The notes under the pieces were generated by a model. The model worked only from the letters and a program-made list of their open reading frames with translations. It searched no databases and was not told the origin of the DNA. Positions 47,520 through 57,174 of a DNA stretch of 64,000 bases are shown here, in pieces. The position numbers and the translations under genes were made by a program. Numbering within the stretch: the stretch's first letter is position 1; every line of letters starts with the position of its first letter. This DNA is from Chryseobacterium sp. SSA4.19. GTDB lineage: Bacteria > Bacteroidota > Bacteroidia > Flavobacteriales > Weeksellaceae. Where the stretch lies: the NCBI RefSeq assembly GCF_022601875.1, contig NZ_JAKVIP010000001.1, positions 1-64,000 of the forward strand. The letters are read 5' to 3'.

Positions 47520-48389
47520 ATGAAAAAAATATTTACTCTTATAGATTTTGTTTCATTCAGTGTACTGGCTCAAGCCCAGATCATCATCAGTGAAATATAT
47601 GGCGGAGGTGGAGATGCGGGTTCTACCTTAAAAAATGATTATATTATCCTTAAAAATATAGGTACTGAAACTGCTTCTTTACAAGGAGCTACTTTACAGT
47701 ATGCACCTTCAAATAAAAATTTTGCTCAATATCATACACTGCCTGATATTACTTTATCTCCCGGTCAAAGTTATCTTATTCAGGAAGGATCAGGCGGAGG
47801 AGGAACCACGGATCTCCCGGCTCCTGATTTTATGGCAGCAAACATTATGAATTTCGACGGCTCACAAAGTTCATCTGAAGGTCTGGACATTGACAGGATT
47901 TCCGGCAGGGTAGTACTGGCAGGTAATGCATTACAGGTGATCAGTCCTAATGATCCTCAGATCATAGATCTTGTAAACTATGGAAGTACTGTACGATTTG
48001 CCGGTACAGGAGCGGGAATTACACCTACTGCTGCTACTTCATTCAAAAGAATGGAAAATACACCTTCCAATGTACCTGATTTTGTGATTGCACCTGCAAG
48101 TCTCGTAAATTCAATGAGTATAAACGGCAGTACGACCATCGCTGATGTGGATGTGAATTATTCAAAATTTAATTTTATTGTCAATCCTTTTGTGAAAGAC
48201 AATAATGATATTGTTTTCGGGGGCGAAGTTCAGAATGTGAAGGTGTATGATGAATTCGGACAAGTGGTCATGACTTCGCCAACCAAGATTTCCCACGGAC
48301 TTGATCTTACCGAATTACCCAAAGGAAAATATACAGTAACGGGAATGATCAATAACGCACCGGTTTCCCAAAAAATTGTCAGAGACTGA
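47520..48389 (+). CDS. Lamin-tail-domain T9SS cargo protein
   Basis: 289 residues: signal peptide (MKKIFTLIDFVSFSVLAQAQ) and a lamin-tail-like domain in about 20-185 (IIISEIYGGGGDAGSTLKNDYIILKNIG, LQYAPSNKNFAQYHTLPDITLSPGQSYLI). The C-terminal T9SS sorting domain (NVKVYDEFGQVVM, LPKGKYTVTGMINNAPVSQKIVRD) is related to that of the previous gene. Lamin-tail domains on bacterial surfaces are associated with extracellular nucleases and similar proteins; no catalytic domain is present. Surface exported. Confidence 0.85.
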   Translation: MKKIFTLIDFVSFSVLAQAQIIISEIYGGGGDAGSTLKNDYIILKNIGTETASLQGATLQYAPSNKNFAQYHTLPDITLSPGQSYLIQEGSGGGGTTDLPAPDFMAANIMNFDGSQSSSEGLDIDRISGRVVLAGNALQVISPNDPQIIDLVNYGSTVRFAGTGAGITPTAATSFKRMENTPSNVPDFVIAPASLVNSMSINGSTTIADVDVNYSKFNFIVNPFVKDNNDIVFGGEVQNVKVYDEFGQVVMTSPTKISHGLDLTELPKGKYTVTGMINNAPVSQKIVRD

Positions 48390-48398
48390 CGAGCACTA

Positions 48399-51215
48399 TT
48401 AATACCATCCTCTTCTGGCTGCATTAATGATAGAACTCAGGTTAAGAATCAGGGTATATCTTATACGTTTTGCATAATCCTTGAAAGCCGGTTCAAATCC
48501 TAAAGAAGATTGTACGGGAAAGTAAATTTCAAGGAAATCCGGAATAACCCTTACTTTTATGCCGCTGTCCCAGATGAACTTTGTAGGCCGGCCGCTGTTT
48601 TGATAGACGCCGGCATCTGCATAGACATGAAAAATTTTCCAGACACTGGTGTCTACATTAACAGAAGTCAGCCATTTGTTTACTGTTCCGGGGATAAAGG
48701 ATTTGAAACCTCCGTCTGCCAGCACATACTGCTGTGATAAAATACCTCCCGTGGCACTTTGTCCTAATAAGTTATAAGAAAAAGAATAATCTGAAACCCT
48801 TGAAATTCCATAGTTAAAAGTATTGTTTCTCGTATTGTTTCTGATGAAATATCCTGCAAACAGTCTTACGCTCAGTTTCTGTTTCGGAGCAAACTCCCAA
48901 CGGTAGAAGCCTTCTGCCGTGATTTTATTGAAATCTTCCATTCCTTGTGTGCTCAGGCTTAAACTTTTTTCATGGATACTCTGATTGTCCGAATATCCAT
49001 ATCCTATACTCCACAGATTATAATGGTCATAATCGTTTTTAAGGATCATTTCCTGGTTAAGATCTCTTTCAAAATAATTATAAGAGATACCGATGCCGCG
49101 GCTCACCGTACTTCTTGGATTTTTCCTGAAATTAATATTTGAATAAATTGAGGCTTTTCGGTATGCCAGATCGTGATCATAATGGAAAACAGAGCCTGAA
49201 ATCCCAAAGGTTAAACTTCTGATCATGCTTTCGGCAGGCAGAAAAGAGTAGGCTACCGCTCCTGAACCTACCAGCTTCCCGGTTCCCGTACTGTATGTAG
49301 GGGTAATTGAGTAGAGGAACTTCTGATCGAAAAGCGACTGATTTTTAAAATTAAATCCGATCAGGAATTTATCATAGGTATTATTGAACCGTATTCTCGG
49401 ATTTATATAGATTTCATTGAATTCAGGGTTCGGGATATCCTTGATCAGTTTGAGTTTGATTTTCCTCATGTTTGAAAATACGCCTTTTGCATAAAGAAAA
49501 TTGTCCCTGTAGTTAGCTTCCGGAAAGATATAATCATCATTCAGTGTAATTTTGTAAACATCCAGCGCCGGAATTGATACCGTTTGCGTTTTTGAATCGC
49601 TGCCGGTATTTGTCCAGTATTCTTTTTTCTCGCCGTTTCTTGTTTCGGTCTCCAGCTTTACGGGAATATCGGCCAATGTATTTTTACTGATTTTAACATT
49701 CAGGGAATCACCGTCTTTGGTGAATCGTCTGAGTTTAAAATTTACTCTGTTTTTATGCTGGATGAAATCTTCCAGATAAGCCGTCCTTTTATCTTTTTCA
49801 GCTAATTCTTTTAGAAAATCTCTTGGGTTAAGCTGTTTGTCAGTATTCTTTGAAATGAAATCACGGACTGTGGTATCAAAATTTTCATGTCCCATTTTAT
49901 CCGCTGAATAGCTGAATAAGGTTCCGGTCTCAAAATTACTGATCGCCATATCGTTAAAATTACTCAGAACGGCATATTTCTCATCAATTTTCTGATCTAA
50001 ATTTTGAGCCATGATGTACTGGTAAGCCAAACCGTACCGTTCGATCAGTTTTACATTCGAGGCATGAAATAGTTTTAAAGGTTTTATTCCGAAAATTTTT
50101 GTTTCAGGCAGGGTGCCTAAAAGCTTGGTCTGCGGATAGAATTTTTTTAAATACTGAATTTCAAGATAAGATTTTAATCCGTTTTTAAACCAGTGATTAT
50201 CCTGCTTGTCTGTGATGATGCTTTCATCTAAAATCTTTTTAGCCATGATCCCGAAATAATCGAGGTCGGTTTTTTCTGCGTCGGTAAATAACCTGAACCT
50301 GAATTTCCAGACAGAGATATCATTGTTCCCGAAAAAGTCTTCCTTGGCTCTGAATTTCTCAGAAATAAAAAGCCTTTCCGGAATAAAGCCGATTTTTTCT
50401 TTAATGAATCTCAACTGCAAAGGCAGGTAAAACTCCAGATTCTGCTTTTCCTGAGCCGTTAAACTGTATCCGAATTTTACTTCGGTATCAGTGCCGTCGA
50501 TATTGATCCGCACAGAAGGGTATTGATTTTGTGAAATCAGAAATTCAGGATCTGAATCAAGATATCCTTTAAAGGAATTTATCTGAACCTGCTGCAGGTT
50601 GCTTTCAATAAAATAATTTACCGGAAGATCAAAATGAACCGTCCAGAATGTATTGAAATTTACGGATTCTTCAATATCAACATAATTTCTCGGAATATTA
50701 TTGTCCGGATCAAAATGATCCGGAACAATAAAAAAGTATTTTAGTGCGGTCTGAGTATCGGATGTTCCATAACCGGTAAATTTCCGGTCAGGAAGCTGAA
50801 CCTGATACTGCAGCTGAAGCTTTATTCTTTCTCCGGGCGGCAATGCTTCTTTTAGCGGAAGCCGGAGATTTTCATCCGAGAGAGAACTGAAAGGTATTTT
50901 CTCATCAGCATTTTTTACCTCTAAACGTATTAATGTTCCAAGCTCATCTTTTTTAGCAAAATGAAGGTCTGTATTCCGGTCTTCCAGTTTTCTGTAAACC
51001 AGGGAAGTTCCTCTTTTGCGATAAGCCGAAACCCAGTTTAAAAGCTTTATCGTATCCAGTTCTTTTCCGGAATGGTTGTAATACACAAGCTCCTGACTGA
51101 CATCCAGTATTTTTTTATCTGAAGAAAGTCTGGCTTCAATAGAGATGCTGTCTTTCTGGGCAGAAGCTTCTGCTACGCCCAAAAACAAAATAAGACAAAT
51201 GCTGATCCTTTTCAA
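48399..51215 (-). CDS. M1-peptidase-like protein lacking the zinc motif, fused to an outer-membrane barrel
   Basis: 938 residues with signal peptide (MKRISICLILFLGVAEASAQ). The first half follows the M1 aminopeptidase fold: a domain-one like opening (ISIEARLSSDKKILDVSQELVYYN), and at 341-353 HWFKNGLKSYLEI, equivalent to the WLNEGFA(S/T)YLE helix that carries the third zinc ligand. No HExxH is seen before it and the Glu of that helix is Asn-Gly-Leu here, so zinc and catalysis are probably lost. The second half (about 580-938) is strand-rich and barrel-like, ending INAARRGWY. Possibly a binding or scaffold protein. Confidence 0.7.
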   Translation of the reverse strand: MKRISICLILFLGVAEASAQKDSISIEARLSSDKKILDVSQELVYYNHSGKELDTIKLLNWVSAYRKRGTSLVYRKLEDRNTDLHFAKKDELGTLIRLEVKNADEKIPFSSLSDENLRLPLKEALPPGERIKLQLQYQVQLPDRKFTGYGTSDTQTALKYFFIVPDHFDPDNNIPRNYVDIEESVNFNTFWTVHFDLPVNYFIESNLQQVQINSFKGYLDSDPEFLISQNQYPSVRINIDGTDTEVKFGYSLTAQEKQNLEFYLPLQLRFIKEKIGFIPERLFISEKFRAKEDFFGNNDISVWKFRFRLFTDAEKTDLDYFGIMAKKILDESIITDKQDNHWFKNGLKSYLEIQYLKKFYPQTKLLGTLPETKIFGIKPLKLFHASNVKLIERYGLAYQYIMAQNLDQKIDEKYAVLSNFNDMAISNFETGTLFSYSADKMGHENFDTTVRDFISKNTDKQLNPRDFLKELAEKDKRTAYLEDFIQHKNRVNFKLRRFTKDGDSLNVKISKNTLADIPVKLETETRNGEKKEYWTNTGSDSKTQTVSIPALDVYKITLNDDYIFPEANYRDNFLYAKGVFSNMRKIKLKLIKDIPNPEFNEIYINPRIRFNNTYDKFLIGFNFKNQSLFDQKFLYSITPTYSTGTGKLVGSGAVAYSFLPAESMIRSLTFGISGSVFHYDHDLAYRKASIYSNINFRKNPRSTVSRGIGISYNYFERDLNQEMILKNDYDHYNLWSIGYGYSDNQSIHEKSLSLSTQGMEDFNKITAEGFYRWEFAPKQKLSVRLFAGYFIRNNTRNNTFNYGISRVSDYSFSYNLLGQSATGGILSQQYVLADGGFKSFIPGTVNKWLTSVNVDTSVWKIFHVYADAGVYQNSGRPTKFIWDSGIKVRVIPDFLEIYFPVQSSLGFEPAFKDYAKRIRYTLILNLSSIINAARRGWY

Positions 51216-51290
51216 TATTCCTGATAAAGCATCAAATATAACTTAATTTTTCAGAAATTAATCCGGCATTCAACTGTGAATTGATTTTTT

Positions 51291-52649
51291 TCATAAAGAA
51301 TTAATATATGCGCTCCAGCCTTCATTTTTGTACATGATAGCAGCTTCGGCCGGATTTTCAGATTTGTATATGCCTCTTCCTACAATAATGAAATCGGTAT
51401 GAAGCATTTTGAATACATGTTCAGGTGTATTGTACTGCTGTCCTTTTCCATCGCCTGAATCTGCTAAGTTCACTCCAGGAGTAAACAAAAGCATTTCTTC
51501 AGGAAGCGGGTTTTGGGAAACGCCTCCGATTACATTAGGATGTGATAACGCCACCTTTAATGCTTCCTCCCGGTAACTTGAAGTTGTTAAAGCCCCTTTA
51601 GAAGACATTCCTATAATGGCCACCACCCCTACATTCCTAAAGCAGTCTAAAGATTCAAAACCACCGATTACCTGGGACGTGACAAAGTCTGCCCAATCTG
51701 TAATTTTAAAAACACCGCTCGTGAACTGAAGTTCCTGGGTATTGCCGATGTCGGCAAACTTACGGTCTTCCATCAGAAGGAAATTATGCTGTGCAGCCAA
51801 TGCCTTCAGTGGAGTAATGGTTTTTTCGTATTCGAAGTCGGAGATGATATCGATATGGGTTTTTAAAGCAATAATATGCGGTCCTACCTGATCAGCCAGA
51901 GCCAGCAGTTCCTGTGTAGTTGTCACATCTGCAGAAGCAATCAGGTTAGACTGTTTGGCTAAAGCGGTTTCCAGCAGTTTTTTAGAAACAGAATGCTGCG
52001 CAGTTTCCAGTTTTTGTTCATAAGAAAATCTTACTTTTTCTTCAAAATTAATATGGTTTCCCTGTAAAAAGTCCTGGATCCTTTTTACTTCATCATCTGT
52101 TAATTCACCGGTTTCTTTAAGAATTCCGCACACTTCCGTAATATTAAAAAGCGTATGAACCTTATAGCCTTTTCTCTCAAGAAGTTGTTTTCCGCCTTGT
52201 TCCCTGTCTAAAACAACTACGATATCAGCTACTTTAAGGTCTTCCTGCTCCACTTCAGCAATCGTTTCAATCAAAGATTTTCCTGACGTAATAACATCTT
52301 CTACCAGCAAGCAGTTCTGTCCTTTCTGGTAAATTCCCTCGATCAGTTTTTTGGTACCGTAATTTTTCGCTTCTTTTCTTTTAATAATTAACGGAATATA
52401 ACTTTCCAGAGACATGGCGGTAGCCATAGGAAGTGCAGCATAAGGAACACCGCAAATCAGATCAAAATTATCCAACGGAAGCATTTCCAATAAATAATTA
52501 GCCAGGTTTTTCAGTATTTTAGGATCTGAAGCCAAAGGTCTCAGGTCTACATAAAACGGACTTTCAATACCGCTCTTTAAGGTAAATCTACCAAATTTGA
52601 TGATGCCCAGCTTATAACACTCCAGGAAGAATTCTTTTTTACTTTCCAT
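51291..52649 (-). CDS. Bifunctional orotate phosphoribosyltransferase / OMP decarboxylase (UMP synthase-type fusion)
   Basis: Catalyses the last two steps of UMP synthesis. Residues 1-200 are OPRT: FTLKSGIESPFYVDLRP, and the PRPP loop LLVEDVITSGKS at about 114-125. Residues 208-452 are OMP decarboxylase with K263 (KTHID) and the catalytic DRKFADIGNT at 295-304. The domain order, OPRT then OMPDC in a single chain, and the OMPDC half (EDRKFADIGNT, TPGVNLADSGDGKGQQYNTPE, IIVGRGIYKS) resemble animal UMP synthase rather than the usual bacterial PyrF. 452 residues. Confidence 0.95.
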   Translation of the reverse strand: MESKKEFFLECYKLGIIKFGRFTLKSGIESPFYVDLRPLASDPKILKNLANYLLEMLPLDNFDLICGVPYAALPMATAMSLESYIPLIIKRKEAKNYGTKKLIEGIYQKGQNCLLVEDVITSGKSLIETIAEVEQEDLKVADIVVVLDREQGGKQLLERKGYKVHTLFNITEVCGILKETGELTDDEVKRIQDFLQGNHINFEEKVRFSYEQKLETAQHSVSKKLLETALAKQSNLIASADVTTTQELLALADQVGPHIIALKTHIDIISDFEYEKTITPLKALAAQHNFLLMEDRKFADIGNTQELQFTSGVFKITDWADFVTSQVIGGFESLDCFRNVGVVAIIGMSSKGALTTSSYREEALKVALSHPNVIGGVSQNPLPEEMLLFTPGVNLADSGDGKGQQYNTPEHVFKMLHTDFIIVGRGIYKSENPAEAAIMYKNEGWSAYINSL

Positions 52650-52669
52650 TAATTTTTTATTAGATGTTG

Positions 52670-52677
52670 CAAATTTA
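52670..52677 (-). promoter_or_regulatory. -7 box of the UMP synthase gene
   Basis: The minus strand reads TAAATTTG, 20 bases upstream of ATG 52649. Confidence 0.6.
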
Positions 52678-52801
52678 AGGATTTGATGTGAAGACTGAAA
52701 GGTTCAAATGTCAATTATGAAGTTTACTTTATAAAACAATAATAGAAACAATTATTATTCAAAGTGAAATAAAGCAGATTGCTTTAGTACCGTTCACAAA
52801 A

Positions 52802-52821
52802 AACCATCCCGAAGGATGGTT
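52802..52821 (-). terminator. Terminator of the DUF1232 gene
   Basis: An 8-bp stem, aaccatcc/ggatggtt, loop cgaa, with T run on the minus strand, two bases after the stop codon. Confidence 0.85.
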
Positions 52822-52823
52822 CA

Positions 52824-53171
52824 TTATTTTACGATTTCAGCGTCGATAACTTTCGTACCGGCTGTACTGTACTTTCTTTCAGTTTCCCATATCAGGAACT
52901 TGTCTACTTCTCTGATCAGTTTCGGGATCACTAAAGATAATACCGCTAAGTCATCCATAATTCCTAAAACAGGCAAAGCAAAATCCGGAAGAATATCAAT
53001 AGGAGAGACCACATACAGCATTCCTAACATAGGCAGGATTATATCAATGGATCTCATCGGATATTGTCCTCTCTTCCACATTCTCACCATCCTGAAAATG
53101 TCAGGAATCTTTCTGACAAATCCCTTATGGCTGATCGCTTCTTTCGCCAGATTCAATTTTGAATACTTCAT
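52824..53171 (-). CDS. YkvA-family DUF1232 membrane protein
   Basis: 115 residues with the DUF1232 core MLYVVSPIDILPDFALPVLGIMDDLAVLSLVI, which makes one or two hydrophobic helices, flanked by basic segments. A small inner-membrane protein of unknown function. It lies 81 bases downstream of the TlpA-like gene. Confidence 0.85.
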   Translation of the reverse strand: MKYSKLNLAKEAISHKGFVRKIPDIFRMVRMWKRGQYPMRSIDIILPMLGMLYVVSPIDILPDFALPVLGIMDDLAVLSLVIPKLIREVDKFLIWETERKYSTAGTKVIDAEIVK

Positions 53172-53252
53172 TTTTGGTGTTGATTAAATAATTCTTTAAA
53201 ACTGTAAGTTTCTCAAATTCTGTACCAACTCCTCACAATTTTAGTTAAAGTA

Positions 53253-53792
53253 TTATTTAATAATATTATCAATAAATTGATGTACGGATTCTGTGTTCCA
53301 GTCCCTTGACGCATCTTCTTTGATAATGATCCTTCCGTTTTTATCCAGCAGATAAGTAGTAGGAAATACTTTCGGGAGGATTTTTTCAGAGATCGGGCTT
53401 TGTGCGATATAAACAGGAACATTGTAGTTGTTGTCCTTCAGAAATTTCCTTACAGCCTCTTCCTGGTCGTTCATGGCGATTAAGACAAAATCCACATGAT
53501 CTTTTCTGGTATCATATAATTTCTGGATCGAAGGCCATTCTTTTCTGCATGGAGGGCACCATGTTCCCCAGAAATTCAGAAAAACAGCTTTGTTTTTGAA
53601 ACTTTTAAGATTGGTGCTCGGGGTATTGATTCCCTGAAGTTCAACATCATAATCTTCATCACTCACATGAACTGCATTCTCAATGGTCGCAATCGGAAAA
53701 AAGGTATCCTGCAATTTTTCCTTCACTCCCGGAACAAAGACGATTACGCCAATAATGGCAATCAGAATAAGATAAATTATATTTTTTTTCAT
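53253..53792 (-). CDS. TlpA-family thiol-disulfide oxidoreductase
   Basis: 179 residues: a membrane-anchoring helix (MKKNIIYLILIAIIGVIVF) and a thioredoxin fold with the redox pair C79 and C82 in FWGTWCPPCRKEW. It faces the periplasm, reducing disulfides, for example in cytochrome maturation. Transcribed with the next two thioredoxin/aroC genes, with short gaps. Confidence 0.92.
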   Translation of the reverse strand: MKKNIIYLILIAIIGVIVFVPGVKEKLQDTFFPIATIENAVHVSDEDYDVELQGINTPSTNLKSFKNKAVFLNFWGTWCPPCRKEWPSIQKLYDTRKDHVDFVLIAMNDQEEAVRKFLKDNNYNVPVYIAQSPISEKILPKVFPTTYLLDKNGRIIIKEDASRDWNTESVHQFIDNIIK

Positions 53793-53809
53793 TTTATTTT
53801 TGAATAGGA

Positions 53810-54373
53810 TTACAGCAATTCCAAAATTTCCTGAACAGCATCTTTTCCCCTGTTTTTGGCATAATACAACTGCAGGTCATTATAAAAAGTTTCCTTTGGA
53901 TAGGCTTCGGGATCTGCTTTATACTTCATCAATAGTTCTTTACCGTATTGCGGACGTGGCCCCCAAGAATTTTTTACCTTGAAATCCTGATCGAGAATAA
54001 TCACTTTCGGGATAGATTCCGTGTTGTTGGTCAAAAACTGATTAATTAAGCTCTTATCACTGTCCCTGAGGAATATTCTGACTTCATTTTTACCTTCAAA
54101 AAATTTAACCAGAGCCGGAACGGTAGCACTGGCATCGCCACACCATACTTCGGAAATAATCATGATCTTTCCGTTAAAATTTCTGGCTTCGAGTTCCTTT
54201 AACTGATCTTCATTCGGAACATATTTCTTTAAGGTCCTGTCAATTCTCTGAAGACCTAATCCATAGTATTTTTTATATTCAATGTCCTGTGGTGTTACAG
54301 GATTGGCCAATCTCTGTTTTCCGATTTCCATATACTCTTCGAAAGAGATACTTTTCTCCCAGTAATTTTCCAT
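53810..54373 (-). CDS. Thioredoxin-family protein with CGDA motif
   Basis: 187 residues of the cytosolic Thioredoxin_9-like family with ISEVWCGDASATVPAL, where the second redox cysteine is replaced by Ala (C78-G-D-A81). With a single Cys it may not be a classical disulfide reductase. KVIILDQDFKVKNSWGPRPQ and the C-terminal helices fit the family. It starts 18 bases after aroC and ends 17 before tlpA. Confidence 0.85.
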   Translation of the reverse strand: MENYWEKSISFEEYMEIGKQRLANPVTPQDIEYKKYYGLGLQRIDRTLKKYVPNEDQLKELEARNFNGKIMIISEVWCGDASATVPALVKFFEGKNEVRIFLRDSDKSLINQFLTNNTESIPKVIILDQDFKVKNSWGPRPQYGKELLMKYKADPEAYPKETFYNDLQLYYAKNRGKDAVQEILELL

Positions 54374-54391
54374 TACTAAAATTTTTTATGA

Positions 54392-55462
54392 TTAAAAATT
54401 ATTGATGTTTCTTGTTTTATTGATCAAAAATAAATCTGCCAACACAAAAGCTGCCAGGCTTTCCACAACAGGAACTGCTCTTGGAAGGACACAGGGATCG
54501 TGGCGCCCTTTCCCTTCCACGATAACAGGATTTCCATATTTGTCAATACTTTCCTGAGGCCTTAAAATGGTTGCTATAGGTTTAAAAGCTACGCGGAAAT
54601 AAATATCCATCCCATTGGAAATTCCTCCCTGAATTCCTCCTGAAAGATTAGACTTAGTGGTGAAATCTTCATTAAAAAGATCGTTGTGTTCTTTACCGGT
54701 CATTTTTGCCCCGCAAAATCCGCTCCCGTATTCAAATCCTTTGGCCGCATTGATATTTAACATAGCTTTGCCTAATTCTGCCTGAAGTTTTGAGAAAACA
54801 GGTTCTCCGATTCCTACGGGAACATTTTTAATCACGCCGGTAATCGTGCCGCCGATCGTGTTGCCTTCTTTTTTGATTTCTTTGATTCTGGCAATCATTT
54901 TTTCGGCAGTTTCCGCATCGGGACAGCGTACTTCGTTACTTTCGGTTTTGGTAAAATCCAGAGCTTGGTAAGGTTTTTCACAAAAGATTTCTCCTACGGA
55001 AGATACATAGGCATTGATTTCTATGTCTGATAACAGCTGTTTTGCCAAGGCACCGGCAACTACCCAGTTAATGGTTTCCCGTGCAGAAGATTTCCCGCCG
55101 CCGCGATAATCCCTCAGTCCGAACTTTTTGTCATACGTGAAGTCTGCATGGCTTGGACGGTAGGATTCTGCAATGTGGTCATAATCCTTTGACTTCTGAT
55201 TTTCGTTTTCTATGATAAAACCAATAGGAGTTCCCGTTGTTTTTCCATCAAAAATACCTGAAAGAAATTTTACGGTATCGCTTTCCTTTCTCTGGGTAAC
55301 AATAGCAGACTGCCCGGGCTTCCTGCGGTCCAGTTCATTTTGAATAGCTTCAAGATCAACCGTTAAGCCAGCCGGAAAATTATTGATGATTCCGCCATAC
55401 GCAAGACCATGGCTTTCTCCAAATGTAGTAAGGCTGAGTAAATTGCCTAAAGTATTTAACAT
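54392..55462 (-). CDS. aroC: Chorismate synthase
   Basis: Last shikimate-pathway step, producing chorismate for aromatic amino acids, with reduced FMN. Conserved blocks FGESHG (13-18), the [13 protein letters not shown] stretch and [17 protein letters not shown] are all present. 356 residues, full length. Its stop is 18 bases ahead of the thioredoxin-like gene, so the three genes aroC, thioredoxin and TlpA probably form one transcript. A TAAATTTA box sits against the ATG. Confidence 0.96.
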   Translation of the reverse strand: MLNTLGNLLSLTTFGESHGLAYGGIINNFPAGLTVDLEAIQNELDRRKPGQSAIVTQRKESDTVKFLSGIFDGKTTGTPIGFIIENENQKSKDYDHIAESYRPSHADFTYDKKFGLRDYRGGGKSSARETINWVVAGALAKQLLSDIEINAYVSSVGEIFCEKPYQALDFTKTESNEVRCPDAETAEKMIARIKEIKKEGNTIGGTITGVIKNVPVGIGEPVFSKLQAELGKAMLNINAAKGFEYGSGFCGAKMTGKEHNDLFNEDFTTKSNLSGGIQGGISNGMDIYFRVAFKPIATILRPQESIDKYGNPVIVEGKGRHDPCVLPRAVPVVESLAAFVLADLFLINKTRNINNF

Positions 55463-55677
55463 GAGGTAAATTTACAGCTTTTTCTTCAGATGTAAAGAAT
55501 ACTTGATTTGTTCTGTAGATATGATTTTTAGCAGGATAGATAATCGTTATATCTCCGGTTTCGAGTCATCTTTCGGATCAATTTCAAGATATTGCGTTTT
55601 TTCTTTTACCTTAAGATTTAGAATTTTAGAGAATTGGAAGTTAACATAGAATGAATTCCATAAACTAACAGCATAAA

Positions 55678-55703
55678 AAAGATTGCTTGAAAAAGCAATC
55701 TTT
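55678..55703 (-). terminator. Terminator of the glycine-zipper lipoprotein gene
   Basis: An 11-bp stem, aaagattgctt/aagcaatcttt, loop gaaa, with a T run on the minus strand. Confidence 0.85.
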
Positions 55704-55730
55704 CTATCTATATATGTTAAAATTATATTT

Positions 55731-56270
55731 TTATCTTGGCTGAACCCTTCCGTCTTTTCTGTCACCGGCTCTACCAATAGTATATCCTGTTGCACCACCG
55801 ACCACACCGCCGATTACTGCACCAAGTCCTCTGTTTTTCTTCGCAATAATAGCTCCGGCTGCTGCTCCACCTACTGTACCGATAATAGTTCCTTTTGCAG
55901 CTTTACTCATACCTTTTCTTTGAGTAGTACCCTGGGAGGAACTGCTGCCGTTATTTGCATAAGTCCCATTATTGCTGCTGGAGCTAGGTCTGTCTCTATA
56001 TACGGTACGTGTCTCCCTGATTACCTGCGGCTTAGAATTGGCAGCAGCAGTCCTTGCTTTCTGAACTTCAGTAATGCTGTCTGCTTTTTTCTGAGCTTCG
56101 TAAGCCATTTTTTCTTTTTCAATAGCTAACTTTTGCTTTTCAATTTCAAGCTGTCTCATCTGGAATTCAACTTTTTGTTGTTCCAGGGATTTTTCAGCAA
56201 TCTGATCATCTTTTTTACAGGCAGTCAGTAAAAAAACTGAAACCAAACCTGTTACCACTATACTTTTCAT
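55731..56270 (-). CDS. Glycine-zipper lipoprotein (YMGG-like)
   Basis: 179 residues. Lipoprotein signal (MKSIVVTGLVSVFLLTAC), a glutamine/lysine-rich coiled coil (residues 30-70), a Ser/Asn-rich linker, and a C-terminal glycine-zipper membrane segment (GTIIGTVGGAAAGAIIAKKNRGLGAVIGGVVGGATGYTIG). It may insert in the outer membrane or form a structural coat. The function is unknown. Confidence 0.85.
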   Translation of the reverse strand: MKSIVVTGLVSVFLLTACKKDDQIAEKSLEQQKVEFQMRQLEIEKQKLAIEKEKMAYEAQKKADSITEVQKARTAAANSKPQVIRETRTVYRDRPSSSSNNGTYANNGSSSSQGTTQRKGMSKAAKGTIIGTVGGAAAGAIIAKKNRGLGAVIGGVVGGATGYTIGRAGDRKDGRVQPR

Positions 56271-56528
56271 AATTCAAATTTTAATATAAGATGCTAAAAG
56301 CATAACATTGATGACATATTATTCCAATTATGAAGCCAAACAAAGTTAAGTAATGTTAAATATTATGGATTATTGAGAAATCATTACTATTAACGGAGTT
56401 TATAGGCCTTTAATCTCATCAATAAATCTGTTAATCTGTGAATATATTATGAATAATGATTATTTAATCTATCATTTTTGTTTGATCGATGTGAATTTGT
56501 TACCTTCGGTAAATCAAATTACAATATT

Positions 56529-56972
56529 ATGAAAATTTCAGTTTTTAAGGTCCTGTTGATGTCAGGACTGATGGGTATTCTGACAGGGTGCTCATCCAAT
56601 GAAGATTTGCTTGATAAGGATGCTTCCAGTCAAACCCCGGCAAAAGAAACTTCAAAAACAAAGACTTATACCGTCCGATATGGTCTTGTTTCCCAGAATG
56701 GCACGAAGACTCTTACCGGAAGTTATGACATTGGAAGTTTTGTCGCTACCAACACGATTACCGGAGAATCTTTTGAAACTTATGCGGGTGGCGGATTCCA
56801 GTCGTTACCAAAATATAGTGAAGGAATTCCTACCGGAACGTATACATTTACTGCTATGCAGGGGCAGGGTGGCTGGGTAGGATATGGTTCTGTTACAGGA
56901 GCAGTTTCTGATGCACAGGTAGATCAGGATGGCTACATTACTGTATATGTTCCTATTGTTTGGGAAGAGTAA
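56529..56972 (+). CDS. Small secreted lipoprotein of unknown function
   Basis: 147 residues from ATG 56529 (MKISVFKVLLMSGLMGILTGC), the lipobox giving the start; the frame stays open 17 codons upstream. The mature part is beta-rich with repeated Gly/Thr (GLVSQNGTKTLTGSYDIGSFVATNTITGESFETY, GTYTFTAMQGQGGWVGYGSVTG). I do not recognise the family. A palindrome TTACCTTCGGTAA lies about 26 bases upstream of the ATG and could be regulatory. Confidence 0.6.
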   Translation: MKISVFKVLLMSGLMGILTGCSSNEDLLDKDASSQTPAKETSKTKTYTVRYGLVSQNGTKTLTGSYDIGSFVATNTITGESFETYAGGGFQSLPKYSEGIPTGTYTFTAMQGQGGWVGYGSVTGAVSDAQVDQDGYITVYVPIVWEE

Positions 56973-57174
56973 TTCCAGATTGAAGTTTTAATTACCGGCT
57001 TATGCAATGAATGTATCTGTTTCATATAGATTTTTCAGGTAAGTAATGTCTGTACTTATTAATGGAAAATTTTACCACTTACTTAATGGCTCCCTGATAG
57101 AGGCCATTTATTATGTAGGGTATAATTTTCAGTATCTTATGATCCGGCTCATATTGTAGACTCTTTTAAGTTGC

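Noticed and set aside
55547..55807. 86-codon minus-strand frame with C-terminal KTQYLEIDPKDD
   Set aside because: It overlaps the 3' end of the glycine-zipper gene and contains its terminator hairpin, so it is unlikely to be coding.
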